Below the pieces are notes generated by a model. The model was given only the letters and a program-made list of their open reading frames with translations, was not told the origin of the DNA and ran no database searches. A stretch of DNA of 64,000 nt from Amyelois transitella (Eukaryota > Arthropoda > Insecta > Lepidoptera > Pyralidae), in the NCBI RefSeq assembly GCF_032362555.1, contig NC_083520.1, forward strand, positions 4,092,001 through 4,156,000, in the 5' to 3' direction. The translations under genes were made by a program, and so were the position numbers. Numbering within the stretch: the stretch's first letter is position 1; each line of letters starts with the position of its first letter. Shown piece after piece: positions 48,301 through 60,298 of this stretch.

Positions 48301-51300
48301 AAAAAGATAGGATGCGTCATCTTCATGAGATATAAAGATTGTGTTTATTTACGTTTTATTTTTGCTATACAAAATGTACAATGTCTCTGCCAATTGAACC
48401 TTAAAACCAAAATTGAGATACCAAAAACGAGACTAAATATTTTGGCGCGACGCTTCTTTTCATTTTATCCGCCATCCGTCTATGTATTTTGTGTGAGTGC
48501 GCGTGTGTGTGTATAAGAATTTGTAGGATACATTATTTAATGGTCTTCGAATCTCCATAAAAAGGCATATTAACAATGCAGACGTCGCTTTGTCATCAGT
48601 AAAATAAACGAAAAAAATGGCAAAATAAGGCATACCTATAGGTATGGTTGAATATGTATGACAACTTAACAAGTAAGAAGAAAGAAGAAGAGGCCTTAGA
48701 AGTCGAGGTAAAGCTGCCAAGGATGGAAGCAAGTACACAGTCTTCTCACTTTACATTCTAAATAGTAATAGGCCAAAGTAAGTTCAAACTTAATGCGGGA
48801 GTGTTCGTGAAAAAGTAAATAATTCCTTTTAACGCAGTGGTAATTTCGGCAATGAATTTAACGGGGAGTGGCTCAAGGTCGCTCGGATTCAGTAAGTGAC
48901 ATCAGCATCCTAGCTGTGCCAAATAATTTAGTTTATACAATGTCTCAGACAATTTTTCAATTCAGAAACTTAGCAAGATCAGCTCATTAGTTGAACAGTA
49001 ATGGTGCAGGCTGCATCATTCACCCCAAAGGCATATCACTTCGATTGATACTTGTCGGGTTCATAAACTTTGATAAGTCATATGTCTTATTTTTTCACTC
49101 TCTATTTCTTCGATTTTACTATCGTTCTGATGCGTTGGAGAGTCCTGATCAGGCTCTTGTTTTAATGTACAGAACATATTTCGGACTGGAATCGTTCCTA
49201 GTCCCTCGCAACCTGGGTCCATATGCTGTACGATGATCCATACACTGCCTTACGCGCCGGTAAAACAGAAGACTTTCGTTTATTCAGTATGTCTCTCAGG
49301 GCAAAATATGTCTTTATCCATTATCATGTTAAAATACAGCTAGAAAGCCTACTGATTTTTTAGAAGCTAATGTGGTTCAGATGCAGATGATTCAATATAC
49401 CTCAAAGTATTGACTTACTTTCCTTTGTTAGGTACTTACGCATCGAGGTGGTGTAAGTACTTATCTGTGTGATTCACTGTATTTAGCAAGTTAAAGTCCG
49501 TATTCCAAATTAAAAATATTTTCAGGCGGGGTGCATAACATTACATATGTACACAAACAATCTCTAAAACTCATCTCGTTACTCGTAATAATATGTCATC
49601 TTCCTGTTTTACTTGTAACTATTGCACACATTCATTATGATCCACATACTTGGATTGTATGGCTTGCCGTATGCATGTCAGTTTTTGTGAAATGTCGTTT
49701 ATGCAAATGGAACGTTATTATTCTTGCAGTGTCGCAATTTTTGATACCATCAATTCAGACTTGTTGATATCATGAATATACATACACACGCAGCTTATTT
49801 TCCTTATATTTTCCAAAGCTACGACCTTAAACGTGATGCCAGTGCGCATGACTCGTGTTCAAGTTAAACTTCCTCCCAAACAAGGAATGAGGATATGTGT
49901 CAAGTTGGTTGACTTTGGAATGGTTATCATCTTGGTTATGTACTGGTAGCCGCAAGCGAACTCTTGTAAAGTAAAATGACTTTCACACTTATAATATTAG
50001 TGTAGTAATACTAGAAGAGTGTGATGTGTAATAATTTTTACGGATTACTTACTTTATATACTTTACTGATTTTCTTTGTAGTATTCGTAATGTACTCGTA
50101 TCATGCCGGTCATTTTAAGTTAGTGATAAGCTGCTTGCCTCTGTTGCACATGTTTTTGGGTTGCTCTTTATTAAATTAAACGGCCAATTACGATTCGGGA
50201 TTTTTATAATGATGGAAGATAAAATTTTAAAATTATCAAAAGCAAAAAGAAAATCCGATAATCCTTTTTATCAAATCACTACCTTAAAGACTATAAAATC
50301 GCTTACATTCAATTCATACTATTCAGATATGTTGTTATTTTTAACTGACCCGTTAATCTCGACTGCAAAACAACTGGGTACTAAAAATAGTTGCATCGGA
50401 GAAACAAGTGAGTGCTATGTAGTATCGTGTTTTCTGGAAAGCAAAAATTCCACGTAAGAATTCTTTGCCCATCACCGCCTGCGTGATTGGAAAACTTACG
50501 AGGATTTCCCATTTCTGATGGAATTTCGGGAAGTAAGTTGTATCCTTACCTCGTCTTCCCAAGAAACATGCAAAATTTCAGCTTCCTATGCCCAGTTCTG
50601 ATGTGTGAGAGTGAAGTTGTGATTACGCATTGTTTTGTCTGCCAGTAAGTCATGACACTCAATACGGTCGATGTCATAAAATACGGCTTAGAGAATAGAA
50701 CATTCATCTAGAGAAGCCTTTTACCATGATGCAATTGGGTAGAATTCCCCTGCAAAGTTGGCAGAGGTCATATGGTCGTGTAAAAACCTGATCTATCCAA
50801 TCCAGGATCATCAGTAGGCGCACATCGGGCCATCTCCGAAGAGACGACGACGTAACCGTGAGAAATTCTAGGAGGAAGATTTGCGTCTGGGAATCGAATA
50901 AATGATTTTTATAGTGGGAAATTACACCAGGGAGGCGGTCGGAAATAATGTTCTTAGTCGTTATTGTGTAAGAAAACCTAGCATTGATTATTATAATGTC
51001 TATACCTACTGCCTTGGTTATGGGTTTAGTGCGAAAACATAGCAATAAATAACCTCGCCCGAGTCGTAATAACTTTGTTTGTTGCTTCGAATACACCGAA
51101 TTGACAAAAAAGTTGGAGTTTGTTTATAAGAAAGAACATTTTCAAGTTTTTTATGGCCTGAGAGGGATTAATTGTTCGTGTTCAGTCACCTTTATATTTT
51201 TGGCCTTAGGATTTAATGGTGAATTAACACAAGATGATCTTAGGTAGGTAATAGTTTAAAGAAGAAAACTTAATAAAGGCAAGAGTTGACTTATATAATC

Positions 51301-54300
51301 TACATCTTTTGGATTATAATAAATAACAATATGTATCTTTTAATTCTTGTTATTAATTACTCTTGATTGGATAGTTTTATGTGTTGAATAAATAGATATT
51401 AAAAATTACTTTTTAAATTTATTAAGCCCATGAGATATTTTTACAGCTTTTAGCTTGCCTGAACTGAATCCATCTGGAATATTGTCTCAATTGGAAGACA
51501 GCTTAAGGTCGTTAACCTCATTAGATGAATGTGGCTAATATAAGCTAATCCGTTTAGCGCTAACTGAATAATTGAGCACCGAGTGTTGAAGCTCATATCG
51601 TCATTTCAATATTCACCAACTGCTTCCGAGTGATAAATGCGTTTGTTTTATCCCAAATATTATGTAGTCAAATTATTAATCGCAATATGAGTTAGGTTCC
51701 TGTTTCCTATTTTTTATACCGTGTAGTTCGCGGCACCAATAGAAAAAGAATAAGACCACACCAGCTTTTTCTCATGGATATCGTAAAAGCCGACTTAGGA
51801 AACTTGAAGGCGATAGGCTAGCAACCTGTTACTATTTGAATCTCAATGCTATCAATAAGCCAAAAAGCTGAACCTGGGCTGTCAGTATTTCAAGAATGTT
51901 GGCTCTGCCTCCCCCGCAAGGGATATGGGCGTGATTATTTGTATGTATGTATGTTTGTTTATTATACCCAATTGGAATATTTTAAGTAGGTACTATATTT
52001 ATATTACCCAGAACTCACATAACCATTGAATGTTGTTCCAGGTTCAAGTACTATGTGCTACCAATGCAACTCTCAGTCGCAAGCTGAGTGCGGAGATCCA
52101 TTTAAGAAGGACAAAATTAAGCTAGTGGTAAGAATTTTATTTATATTGTAAGCAAGTAATTTCTCTATTTTTATATAGTAGTAAGTATGCAGATATCGTG
52201 GTATCCATCGAGTAGCAACCTATCTTTCTAGGGAAAAAGAGGCGTGGTTTTTTTATGTACGAAATGGTTTTATTGATGAACTCTGAAAATTCTAAAGAGT
52301 TGGAACTTATTAAATTTTCTACGTGTAGAATTTTTCAAACTTTAGGAACGATCCAAATACTCATTATTCAATTGCCATGTCTGTCGTTATTAAACCTAAA
52401 AAATGTTTATTGGTAAGAAAGCTATACTTCCAGCTGTGTTTAAATTAGGCCTCGACCTCTTAAGGGAAGATGTTCGGCTAGGCTAGGTGTTATGCCTGGG
52501 AAATCCAATCGTGCTTCAATTCGTGAAATCTTTGCTTGCGCGATTTAGACTTTTCGCCGTTTTGGACTGATAACGTCGCGTTATTTTGTTTTTGTGATTT
52601 GTGGTGTAAAGATGCCAGTTTCCTCTGGATCAAACTTCGCATTATAAATCAAACAATAAAACGAAAATGTTACATAAAGTAAAAATATGTTCAATCGAGA
52701 AAACTCAGTTTTAAATTATAATCATTTCGTTTTCCTGTCTAGTGACAGAGCAGTTATACGGCCAAGGTAATCTAGGTTTGATGTCATCTGCTATTGCGAT
52801 TCTAAGGTTCATTCCAGCCATTTATTTCAATAACTTTAAATAAAACTCTTTTGTATTTTTCTTTTTCTTGAAAAATATAATTTTCTAATACAATATAAAT
52901 TAAAATATAAATAAATATAAGTATCCATCTAGTCCTATTACAAAAGTGGAACTATCTAATGAAAAGTTATTGATTGCAAGGCGTTTCTACGCCATAATCA
53001 TAAATTAACGATATTTGATTAGGTGCACGTTAATTTAATGCTCACGAATATAGTCTTGCGTAAATTAGGAAAAGTGATCTAAAAACTTAGAGGATCCTTG
53101 TGCGTTATTCATAATTTTTATGTGACATATTGTTAAGTTTGTGATATCAAATAAAATATTTTTCTTTCTTTCTTTCTTTCAATATCGGAATGACTAATTC
53201 GTAAAGCATACATATGTACATAAAATCACGTCTATGTTTTAAGCCAACAGTCTTGAAAATACTGGGTTCTCTGTTTTAATGCATACGATTTTATGCCATA
53301 ATTTAACATGGCATACTTTTATTTATCATAATAATAATAGTTACGCATAATATTTATTCGCATAACGGTTTACGCATAACATTATACATACATATAGTCA
53401 CGTCTCTATCCCTTGCGGGATAGACAGAGCCAACAGTCTTGAAAAGACTGATAGGCCACGTTATAAAGCATAAATATATTGAAACATAACAATATCAAAC
53501 CTTACCTATCTTAGTTTTTATTGGCACAGTTTAAGCTCTGTTCCTTAGTCGTATAGGTGTTGTCGACAACTCCGCAACTATTTGCCTAAAATTGACGGCC
53601 TCTGGTGCGCAGCGGTAGTACGCTTGTCTATGACACCGGAGGTCCCGGGTTCGAATCCCGGCCAGGGCATGATGAGAAAAGAACTTTTTCTGATTGGCCT
53701 GGGTATTGGATGTTTATCTATATAAGTATTTATTATAAAATATAGTATCGTTGAGTTAGTATCTCGTAACACAAGTCTCGAACTTACTTCGAGGCAAACT
53801 CAATCTGTGTGATTTGTCCTGTATATATATATACATACATACATACATATGGTCACGTCTATATCCCTTGCGGGGTAGGCAGAGCCAACAGTCTTGAAAA
53901 GACTGAATGGCCACGTACAGCTATTTGGCTTAACGATAGAATTGAGATAAATATATATATATTTATATAAAATTTATAAACTTACATATATAAATTTTGG
54001 AATTCCAGGATTGCAGTCGTGACACGGAGGTATTGAATTTCAATAACCAGTACCTCCGACCGCTGGTATCAGGGTTTCCAGTGAACATCCTTGGAGCAGC
54101 AAGATACTGTCACAAAATTGTTACAAGTGAGTTTCATGATTTTCTCATTTTTGTTATTTCGTTTTAGAAAAACAGAAGGTATGGATGAACGTATTTTACA
54201 ACTTTCAGTTACGCCATAATTATTTTAAACTAGAGGCCGCCCGCGACTTCGTCCGCATGGAAACCCTATCAATCCCGCGGGAACTCTGGGATAAAAAGTA

Positions 54301-55320
54301 GCCTATGTGTTATTCTGGGTCTTCAGCTACCTACATACCAAATTTCATGGTAATCGGTTCAGTAGTTTTTGCGTGAAAGAGTAACAAACATCCATACATC
54401 CATACAAACTTTCGCCTTTATAATAGTAGTAGGATTCGCATGTTCAAATGACTTTTAAAAGACAACTATATTTATGAAACAAAATAAAATATACATTTTT
54501 TCCCCGTTCTATGGATGGATTTGAAAATATTGGCTGTGTGGTGCCGGTAGAGTAGAATACCACCACCCCATTTCTTCCCGTGGGAATCGTAAGAGGCGAA
54601 TTGAGGATTAAGCGGGAGGTGGACAGCAGCGCCTCCTACGCTGATATGTCAATATATTCCAGAATCACCAACCCGCCTGGCCAGCGTGGTGACTATAAGT
54701 AAAATCCCCCCATTTCTGGGGAGATCTTAGTCCAGCAGTGGAGTTGTATAGGCGGTTAAGACAATGTACTCGTATGTATTATAAAATGGCTAAACTAAAG
54801 CATCAACCACTATTCTACAAGCGCTGTGCCGCGTCCAATGAATTCGCGTTGAGGCGTATAGCAGTTACGGTCAAGCTATAGACCATCCGATTCTCATGGA
54901 AACAAATGACGATTTTATTCATCACAACTTACCATTATAGTGTACAAAATGTGATTTGTATGGACACACTGAATGTTGAGTGTCACAATACAGCAGGACT
55001 AAGGCTTTGAATAAAATTACTAAATGAAATATTTATTTGATGTATGAAAACCAAAATTTACTATACAGTTGGAAAGATTCCTATTATTTTTTATACTTAT
55101 AAACTTTATACTTACAGACACAAACACTGTCATCCGAGTGTGCATGGACGACAACCCTTTCGCCCTCAACACCACCTGCCAAATGATCGCCAAATCCGAA
55201 GCTGTGAAGCACTGCAGCGTGTGCGACAAAGACAACTGTAATGGAGCTGCATCCATCTCAGCCTCTCTCCCTCTAGCATTAGTAGCACTTTTCGCTTCTT
55301 ACTTCTACTTGAAACAGTAA
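45315..55320 (+). CDS. Ly6/uPAR (three-finger) GPI-anchored protein, gene 1, four exons
   Basis: Exons 45315-45375, 52042-52127, 54009-54126 and 55118-55320 join to 155 residues without a stop. Residues 1-20 (MARSAVTLLGFAVLLAVVKL) are a signal peptide. The Ly6 domain runs from C26 to N130 and has the ten expected cysteines: CYQC (26, 29), 37, 51, 83, 97, 109, 121, 124 and 129, ending in the family signature CSVCDKDNCN. A small-residue stretch after G131 and a hydrophobic tail (LPLALVALFASYFYL) to the end predict GPI anchoring at the cell surface. Insect relatives act in septate junction assembly or ion channel trafficking, but I cannot tell which relative this is. All introns are GT-AG, with phases 1, 0 and 1. 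Introns are 6.7, 1.9 and 1.0 kb. Gene 2 downstream shares this layout. Confidence 0.9.
47855..47967. repeat. GC-rich long hairpin (foldback or MITE-like)
   Basis: Left arm 47855-47892 (GTAGCATGGCACGCGCGACG onward) pairs with right arm 47930-47967 with about four or five mismatches. The internal part pairs further: CTACCGTTTC against GAAACAGCGATAG around the loop ACGAAAACC. The whole forms one stem about 50 base pairs long. CGCG words are frequent, against AT-rich flanks. It lies in intron 1 of Ly6 gene 1. It is either a miniature foldback transposon or a hairpin RNA source. The 67-codon ORF across it is chance. Confidence 0.85.
50695..50870 (-). repeat. family E copy
   Basis: On the plus strand it reads CCCCTGCAAAGTTGGCAGAG, TCGTGTAAAAACCTGATC and CAATCCAGGATCATC, the reverse complement of the family core. 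It is the source of a 130-codon ORF that is not a gene. Confidence 0.65.
51721..51955 (+). repeat. family B copy, full length, with tail
   Basis: From GTGTAGTTCGCGGCACCAAT through AACCTGTTACTATTTGAATC to CGTGATTATTTGTATGTATG. It has a (TATG)n tail. It lies 90 bases before exon 2 of Ly6 gene 1. Confidence 0.8.
52042..52127 (+). CDS. Ly6 gene 1, exon 2 (first finger)
   Basis: Acceptor GTTGTTCCAG, donor GTG|GTAAGA. Encodes GSSTMCYQCNSQSQAECGDP and KKDKIKLV, with cysteines 26, 29 and 37. Ends in phase 0. Confidence 0.9.
53161..53180. repeat. (TTTC)5 microsatellite
   Basis: Five exact TTTC units after AATAAAATATT, an arrangement like the 3' tail of an old retroelement. It lies in intron 2 of Ly6 gene 1. 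Confidence 0.9.
53205..53470 (-). repeat. two short family B 3' fragments
   Basis: 53205-53300 has AAATCACGTCTATGT and CAACAGTCTTGAAAATACTG. 53385-53470 has CATATAGTCACGTCTCTATC and the perfect stem CAGTCTTGAAAAGACTG followed by ATAGGCCACG. Both stop after the stem, so only the 3' ends were inserted. Confidence 0.75.
53594..53835 (+). mobile_element. tRNA-derived SINE, family A
   Basis: Head GACGGCCTCTGGTGCGCAGC with A box, then a perfect B box (GGTTCGAATCC) at about 53648. The body ends TCAATCTGTGTGATTTGTCC and a short TA tail. It is the only near-complete sense copy, and lies in intron 2 of Ly6 gene 1. Similar internal polymerase III boxes mean it could still be transcribed. Confidence 0.85.
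53836..53960 (-). repeat. family B copy joined to the SINE tail
   Basis: Begins (ACATACAT)n, then GGTCACGTCTATATCCCTTG, stem CAGTCTTGAAAAGACTG, and ends TAACGATAGAATTGAGAT. It starts exactly where the SINE tail ends, so one element probably used the simple-repeat tail of the other as target. Confidence 0.8.
54009..54126 (+). CDS. Ly6 gene 1, exon 3 (second finger)
   Basis: Acceptor GGAATTCCAG, donor ACAA|GTGAGT. Encodes DCSRDTEVLNFNNQYL through GAARYCHKIVT, with cysteines 51 and 83. The phase is 1 at the end. Confidence 0.9.
54229..54434 (+). repeat. family D copy 3
   Basis: As copies 1 and 2, with an 8-base duplication (ACATCCATACATCCATAC) and the extra GTA unit shared with copy 1. It lies in intron 3 of Ly6 gene 1. 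Confidence 0.9.
54533..54775 (+). repeat. LINE 3' end remnant
   Basis: Contains GGTGCCGGTAGAGTAGAATA, CCACCCCATTTCTTCCCGTG, CCTGGCCAGCGTGGTGAC and CCAGCAGTGGAGTTGTATAG. I recognise this as a common lepidopteran LINE tail, with no coding part left. Confidence 0.6.
55118..55320 (+). CDS. Ly6 gene 1, exon 4 (third finger and GPI signal)
   Basis: Acceptor ATACTTACAG. Encodes the split Asn, then TNTVIRVCMDDNPF through CSVCDKDNCNGA and the hydrophobic tail, ending KQ and TAA at 55318. N106-T-T is a sequon. Confidence 0.9.
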
Positions 55321-56890
55321 CAGCTAGAAGCACCGTAACAACAGATATTGGTAGCTTGAGTGACTTAAGAGGTCAGTCATTGTTGTGCATATTTACTGAG
55401 CACCAGATAACGTGTATGCCAGACTGATTTTTACACCTTTAGGCGGTAAGTAGGTTTTAAGCTCTGGTAAACCTTTTTACTGTCTTTAAGGTCTTAACTG
55501 TTCCTAAGCACAGATTGCCTAATCAACATTTGTGGTTTATGGTTACCACTGCGTAAAATATAGAACTATCTTTACCAATAGTTTAAAGAAAAAAATGTGC
55601 TGGGTGATGTAAAATTTCAAAAAACTAATACCCCTATGAAATCGCCTGGCTTCTTGACTATCTGTGACAGGTTATCTGGTACTGGTTTTTGCTTTAGAAA
55701 TATCATACCAAAGTACAGACAATGCTTTTGCAGATGTATAAAATATTTTCCGCTCACTACAGGACCTTAACTGTCATTTGTTTCGAACTTCCCATATATA
55801 TAAGAGGTTTACACATTTATGTGACATTGAATTACTAAGTCTATGTTTTCTATGATTTTTAAAAACTAATTATCTCAGAAATGATTCTGGAAAAAATTGG
55901 TTAAATACTGTTACTCCACATTTATAAAACTACGATAGAAACACAACTTTTGTTCAGGCTCAATTTTGACAATAGAATAGTACTTATCGAATTTTTGATA
56001 TTTCTATAAAACCATCGTTAGTTATTTGTTTTGTAAAAAATAAAACAGTTTTACACTTGAGCAGGCAAAAATCTAACATTTGTTTTAGTATTATTTTTTA
56101 ATTCCATTTATTTATATATTTATGAATATTTAACTTGTTATACAAATAGAAACCGAATGTATTGTCTCTTTTTTATGACTATCAAGCTGTTTGGACGTTT
56201 TATAGAAGTTAAGAAAAACAATGTATAAAAGTTTGATGTAGAAATTTATAAATTCGTCGTTCGTATGAATCATTTGTGCTTAAAATATTTGTAAAATTAA
56301 ATTAATACATACTTGATGAAAAGCTATTTTATAAGACTATATCTAGAAACAGTGATATTAGCAAGCTGCTATATCAAAGGAACGGATTAGAGTATTAATG
56401 GTTAGACTGAACAAAAATAGAACGAAAGATTATTATATATTGGTATGGATATTATCAAGATTTTTATGCTTTTCACATGTCAACCTCGTCTATATGTAAA
56501 CATCCATCGTTGGAATAACTAGGTATACTGTTTTACTAGATGTCTATAACCTAGGTAATTCATCGTCCGATATTATAGTACCTATTTTAAGACCGTAGAG
56601 GCCGTCCAATATCAGCGTTGTTACTGTTGTTGTGCTTCTTGATATATGTACGTTATGTAAGATAAACTTAGATGTTAACATATAACTGAAAACACTATTT
56701 GTGATAACAATAATCTCATCATATATGTTATTATTTATTTGCTGTACAAATTCAGAGTCAACACACAACAAAAAATAGAAACAGTGTATATTTACTGCGC
56801 AATTTTTTGATTATTTTTTACGTACTAATTATTTGTTGTTGTATGTTTCATGATGTTTATTTATCAATAAAATATTTTTTCCATATTTTA
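55321..56890 (+). other. probable 3' untranslated region of Ly6 gene 1
   Basis: About 1.5 kb without interspersed repeats. Polyadenylation signals AATAAA occur at 56039 and, in a more typical setting followed by T-rich DNA, at 56866. No other gene is seen. The 75-codon minus-strand ORF at 56544 has no features of a gene. Confidence 0.45.
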
Positions 56891-59800
56891 TTTATTATTT
56901 TGGTAAACCTTTAATACAAACTATGGACTTTACCTCTTGGAAAACATACAGACGTACACACAGAAATAAAATCTCCGACTCTGGATGGCTTTTGGATTGA
57001 GGTATTGCAGAGCACGAGTAGGTAATTACAACTTTAATTATTATATTGTTTTTTTTTTAATGTGCTCGTATATATTATTTTTAAACTTTAAAACTATCTT
57101 CTAAATTAATAAACTCAAGGTTTATGTACTATAAACAGCAGGTAGTGTCGTCACCGGTATTATTATTATCTGTTCGGTTTTATTTCATCTGCTATCAATT
57201 TCTTTCAAGAGCATAGCAATTAAAAGTCATTTTATCAGTTGAGTGTCTGACCACCCTTTGATAGCTGATGTATCGACTGCATAATATTACAGTTACACAG
57301 ATGGATGAAAATTTTCATTGGTATTTAGTAAAATTTTAATAACAAAGTCCGCCATTGCAAGTAATTTGTTTCTTTTGTAACTATGTACTATTTTCTTATT
57401 ACTGTGTAAATTTCTATGCAATAAAGAAAATTCAAACAAACAAACAAAACCCAAAAACCGATATTCTTTTTGGAAACTACATCATATATTTTGCTGAGTG
57501 CCTGTATGCCGAAATACGTAAAATGACGAGCTGTCAACTAAACCCCTAGGATTCGTTCAAATTTAATCTTTGGATTGCTTAGGTAGGAAGTACAATTTAA
57601 GACAATTTCAATCACTCATTCACACTTAACTATAAAATACGGAATTATTTTCAAAATAGGCGATGAATAGTAAATCTGTGACTATTTTAGAATTATCTTC
57701 ATTAATAAAAAAAGCACTTAAAATGTTTAATCTGAATCTGTGTTTATCAACTTGGGGCTCAATTTACAACATTAGGGTTAAATCGTCAGTTAAGCAATGT
57801 AATTACACAACCAAACACCAATGTTATCGCTGTATCTATACATATAATAAATCTGTAGAAGGGTCAATTCTGTACATTGAAAATATTGAAAAAATAAATA
57901 GCAGGGGATGTTACTGGATCGATACCAAACACAAATACGTGATTAAAAAAATTTTTGTCTGTCTGTCTGTATGTTCAGGCATCACGTGAAAACTAACGGT
58001 TCGATTTTGATGAAACTTGGTATAATTATACCTTATTATCCTGGGCATAAAATAGGATACATTTTATCCTGGAAAAATACGAAAAAAAAAATCTTAATTT
58101 TTCAGTTTATCCTTAGACGTTGTTCTGTAGAACCGCGAACACACGTTACGTTACCGGCAGTGGATTCAGCGCCGTAACTGTAGCGCCGAAAGTCGGATTT
58201 AGCTTGAACCGTTTACGGCACACGCGGGCCGCTACAAATTACTATGAAAAAATACATTAGTCCGGTAAATCTAGACATTCGAAGCTACATTAATTCCCAT
58301 CAAGCTGAAAATGAGTAGAATTGTTTAAAACACAATCAAAAGCATTATTTCAAAATTCCAAAAAACGATTTTGGAATAATGTTTTCACTACGCAGTGGCA
58401 CTGAAAACTAACTTTCGCATTTTTTATTTAAAAAAAATAGAATAACCTTAAGTGAAGAAAATCATCTTAATCTATACTAGAGATTCCAATTTAATCAAAT
58501 TAAAACTAAAATTACTTATAAAAGGAAAGAAAAAAGATGACTACAAACTAAAATTTAATTTATAAATTGTACAGTCCCTACATAGTATCAACATGCAGGA
58601 GTTTGCCCAGAAGGCTGGCAGCATTGCCAATTTGAATGGCAATGCTGATTCTCTGAGCCAGATAATTTCCAGCCCTCCGGTCAAGAGATACCTCAATCAG
58701 CTTTTTCGACAATTGTCGGTCCCAGAGTTTCTACCCCAAAAGGTTCAAAAGTATAGGTATTACCGATACCTACATATTTGCGCCTTTTGAGGTTTTTTGC
58801 CTCATTTGAAGCAGAACTGAAGATGAGACGGCGCAAGTGTGTCGACACAAGTAGCATCCCACACCAAAGGCCGCCCCAATCTCCAGGGTACCAGTCATAC
58901 CATCCGGTCTCTTGGCATCATCCCGAGCCAGACCGTTTGGTTCTAGAACGGCTGGAACATGGATGGTGGCAAGAGCACGGATGATTATATTATTTAGGGC
59001 GGCATGGCGCCCTAAACGACCGGCACTCCTAGGGCATTAGAGGCCGTGGTGTCCATAGCCGTCAACGGTATCCCCACAAGGACTACTATTATTAATGACT
59101 AACGGTATTTCATGTGTTGAACATTCTGAGATAAAGCAGGTATACGACCCTAGCCACGTACACAATTAAACAGAGGGAGAGAGATGTTGTCTCAAGGTTT
59201 CACTACAGTATAAATGAAGGGACTAGGTTTCATTATACTTATGTATATTTTATATTTTGAATTCAAGTTAAAATTACCCACAGAGCAATATTTTTTACTT
59301 ATATTACTACTACACAGATTATATACGAGACGTGCTTATGCATATTATGACGCTTGCAACTTTTTGCATCGTTATATCTCAGAAACGGTAGCTTTATTGA
59401 AAAAAATATTGATTCCTTTTTATAGATAACTTTATGATCTACAATCTATGTCTGAGGTAATTTTCCGATAAAACTTACCGTTTTAAAGAAAATCGTGAAT
59501 ACCCCATTTTTCAAAGTTAAAAAACTTTGACCTTGGGTAATTTTTTAACACCGGAATCATGGGGAATTTTGAAATAATGCTTTTGATTGTGTTTTAAACA
59601 ATTATACTCATTTTCAGCTTGATGGGAATTAATGTAGCTTTATTGTTATTTTTTGGTCTAAATTGACCGGCCTACTTACTACAGAACGCGAACCCAACTG
59701 CAGTAGCTCAATAGAGGGATTTCCTTAATTATTATAGGCCTAGCCGTAATTGGGTTCAATAGATATTTATAAGATGTCATTGTCAGAGTTACTCAAAATG

Positions 59801-60246
59801 GAGAAATAAACCATCCACGCGAAGACCCACATCCGCGCGGACGGAGTCGCGGGGGGAAGCTAGTCTTTAATAATTTGACACAACGGATGTCGGATGGGCA
59901 TTTAAAACTGGATTTTCAGGGGACTTTTATTCGAACATCAAAATCCGTAGAGTCTAATCTAAATAAAAAATCTATAGTCCGTAGCCCACACGCGGTAAAC
60001 AGAAATTAGTATTCACTAGACTCAAAGGTGACGATTAGCTGGATGATGCTGATAGAAGAGAGATACAACGATAGGGACAAGTTGCTAGATCAAAGAAGAA
60101 ATCTCAAGTTTGTGTGTCAGACTTATTCTGTAAACATCATGTATATGTGTTGCATGCGCAAGATTTTCTATATATAGGCCTTACATGTATACATCATGTC
60201 ACTTTAGAAGTCATCAGATCTTGATTGCAATATAATTGCTTTTAAA
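56891..60246. other. intergenic stretch between the two Ly6 genes
   Basis: No supported exon. It contains a family F fragment (57930-58110, starting (GTCT)n and GGTTCGATTTTGATG), an inverted-repeat element (58261-59661) and another F end at 59800-59875 (GCGGACGGAGTCGCG). Confidence 0.5.
58261..59661. mobile_element. unclassified element with 77-base inverted arms
   Basis: Arms 58283-58359 and 59563-59639 match at 76 of 77 in inverted orientation. The left arm begins AGCTACATTAATTCCCATCA. Weaker matching continues outward (CCGGT-AAT-TAGAC). The 1.2-kb interior has two short open frames (58593-58790, starting MQEFAQKAGSIANLN, and 58778-58984) with no recognised domain. GC-rich coding-like sequence at 58590-59090 contrasts with AT-rich flanks. 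Either it is a foldback transposon with a captured or decayed gene, or two inverted copies of one repeat flank an unrelated insert. Confidence 0.6.
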
Positions 60247-60298
60247 ATGGAAAAGTTTTCAATATGTACTATAGTAATATTGAGTATTTTCGTTGGAG
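60247..60298 (+). CDS. Ly6 gene 2, exon 1 (signal peptide)
   Basis: Seventeen codons plus one base. Donor TTGGAG|GTAAGG. The context of the ATG (TTAAAATGG) is good for insects. Confidence 0.85.

Larger units (their letters stand above)
45376..52041 (+). other. intron 1 of Ly6 gene 1
   Basis: 6.7 kb between donor GTGAGT and acceptor GTTGTTCCAG. It contains no supported exon. It holds a GC-rich foldback (47855-47967), a family E copy (50695), a family B copy (51721) and a B/C remnant at 47330-47410. Long introns before the first domain exon often carry enhancers, but none is recognisable. Confidence 0.8.

Noticed and set aside
50704..51096. 130-codon minus-strand open frame
   Set aside because: About half is a family E repeat, and it lies inside intron 1 of Ly6 gene 1 on the other strand.
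57663..57989. Possible third Ly6 gene because of the word CYRC
   Set aside because: Only one cysteine pair, no signal peptide exon, no splice sites in the right phases and no CxxDxCN ending. The right part is a family F repeat.
58593..58984. Two overlapping short open frames as a host gene
   Set aside because: They lie between near-identical inverted arms and have no recognised domain. They are described as the interior of an unclassified element instead.
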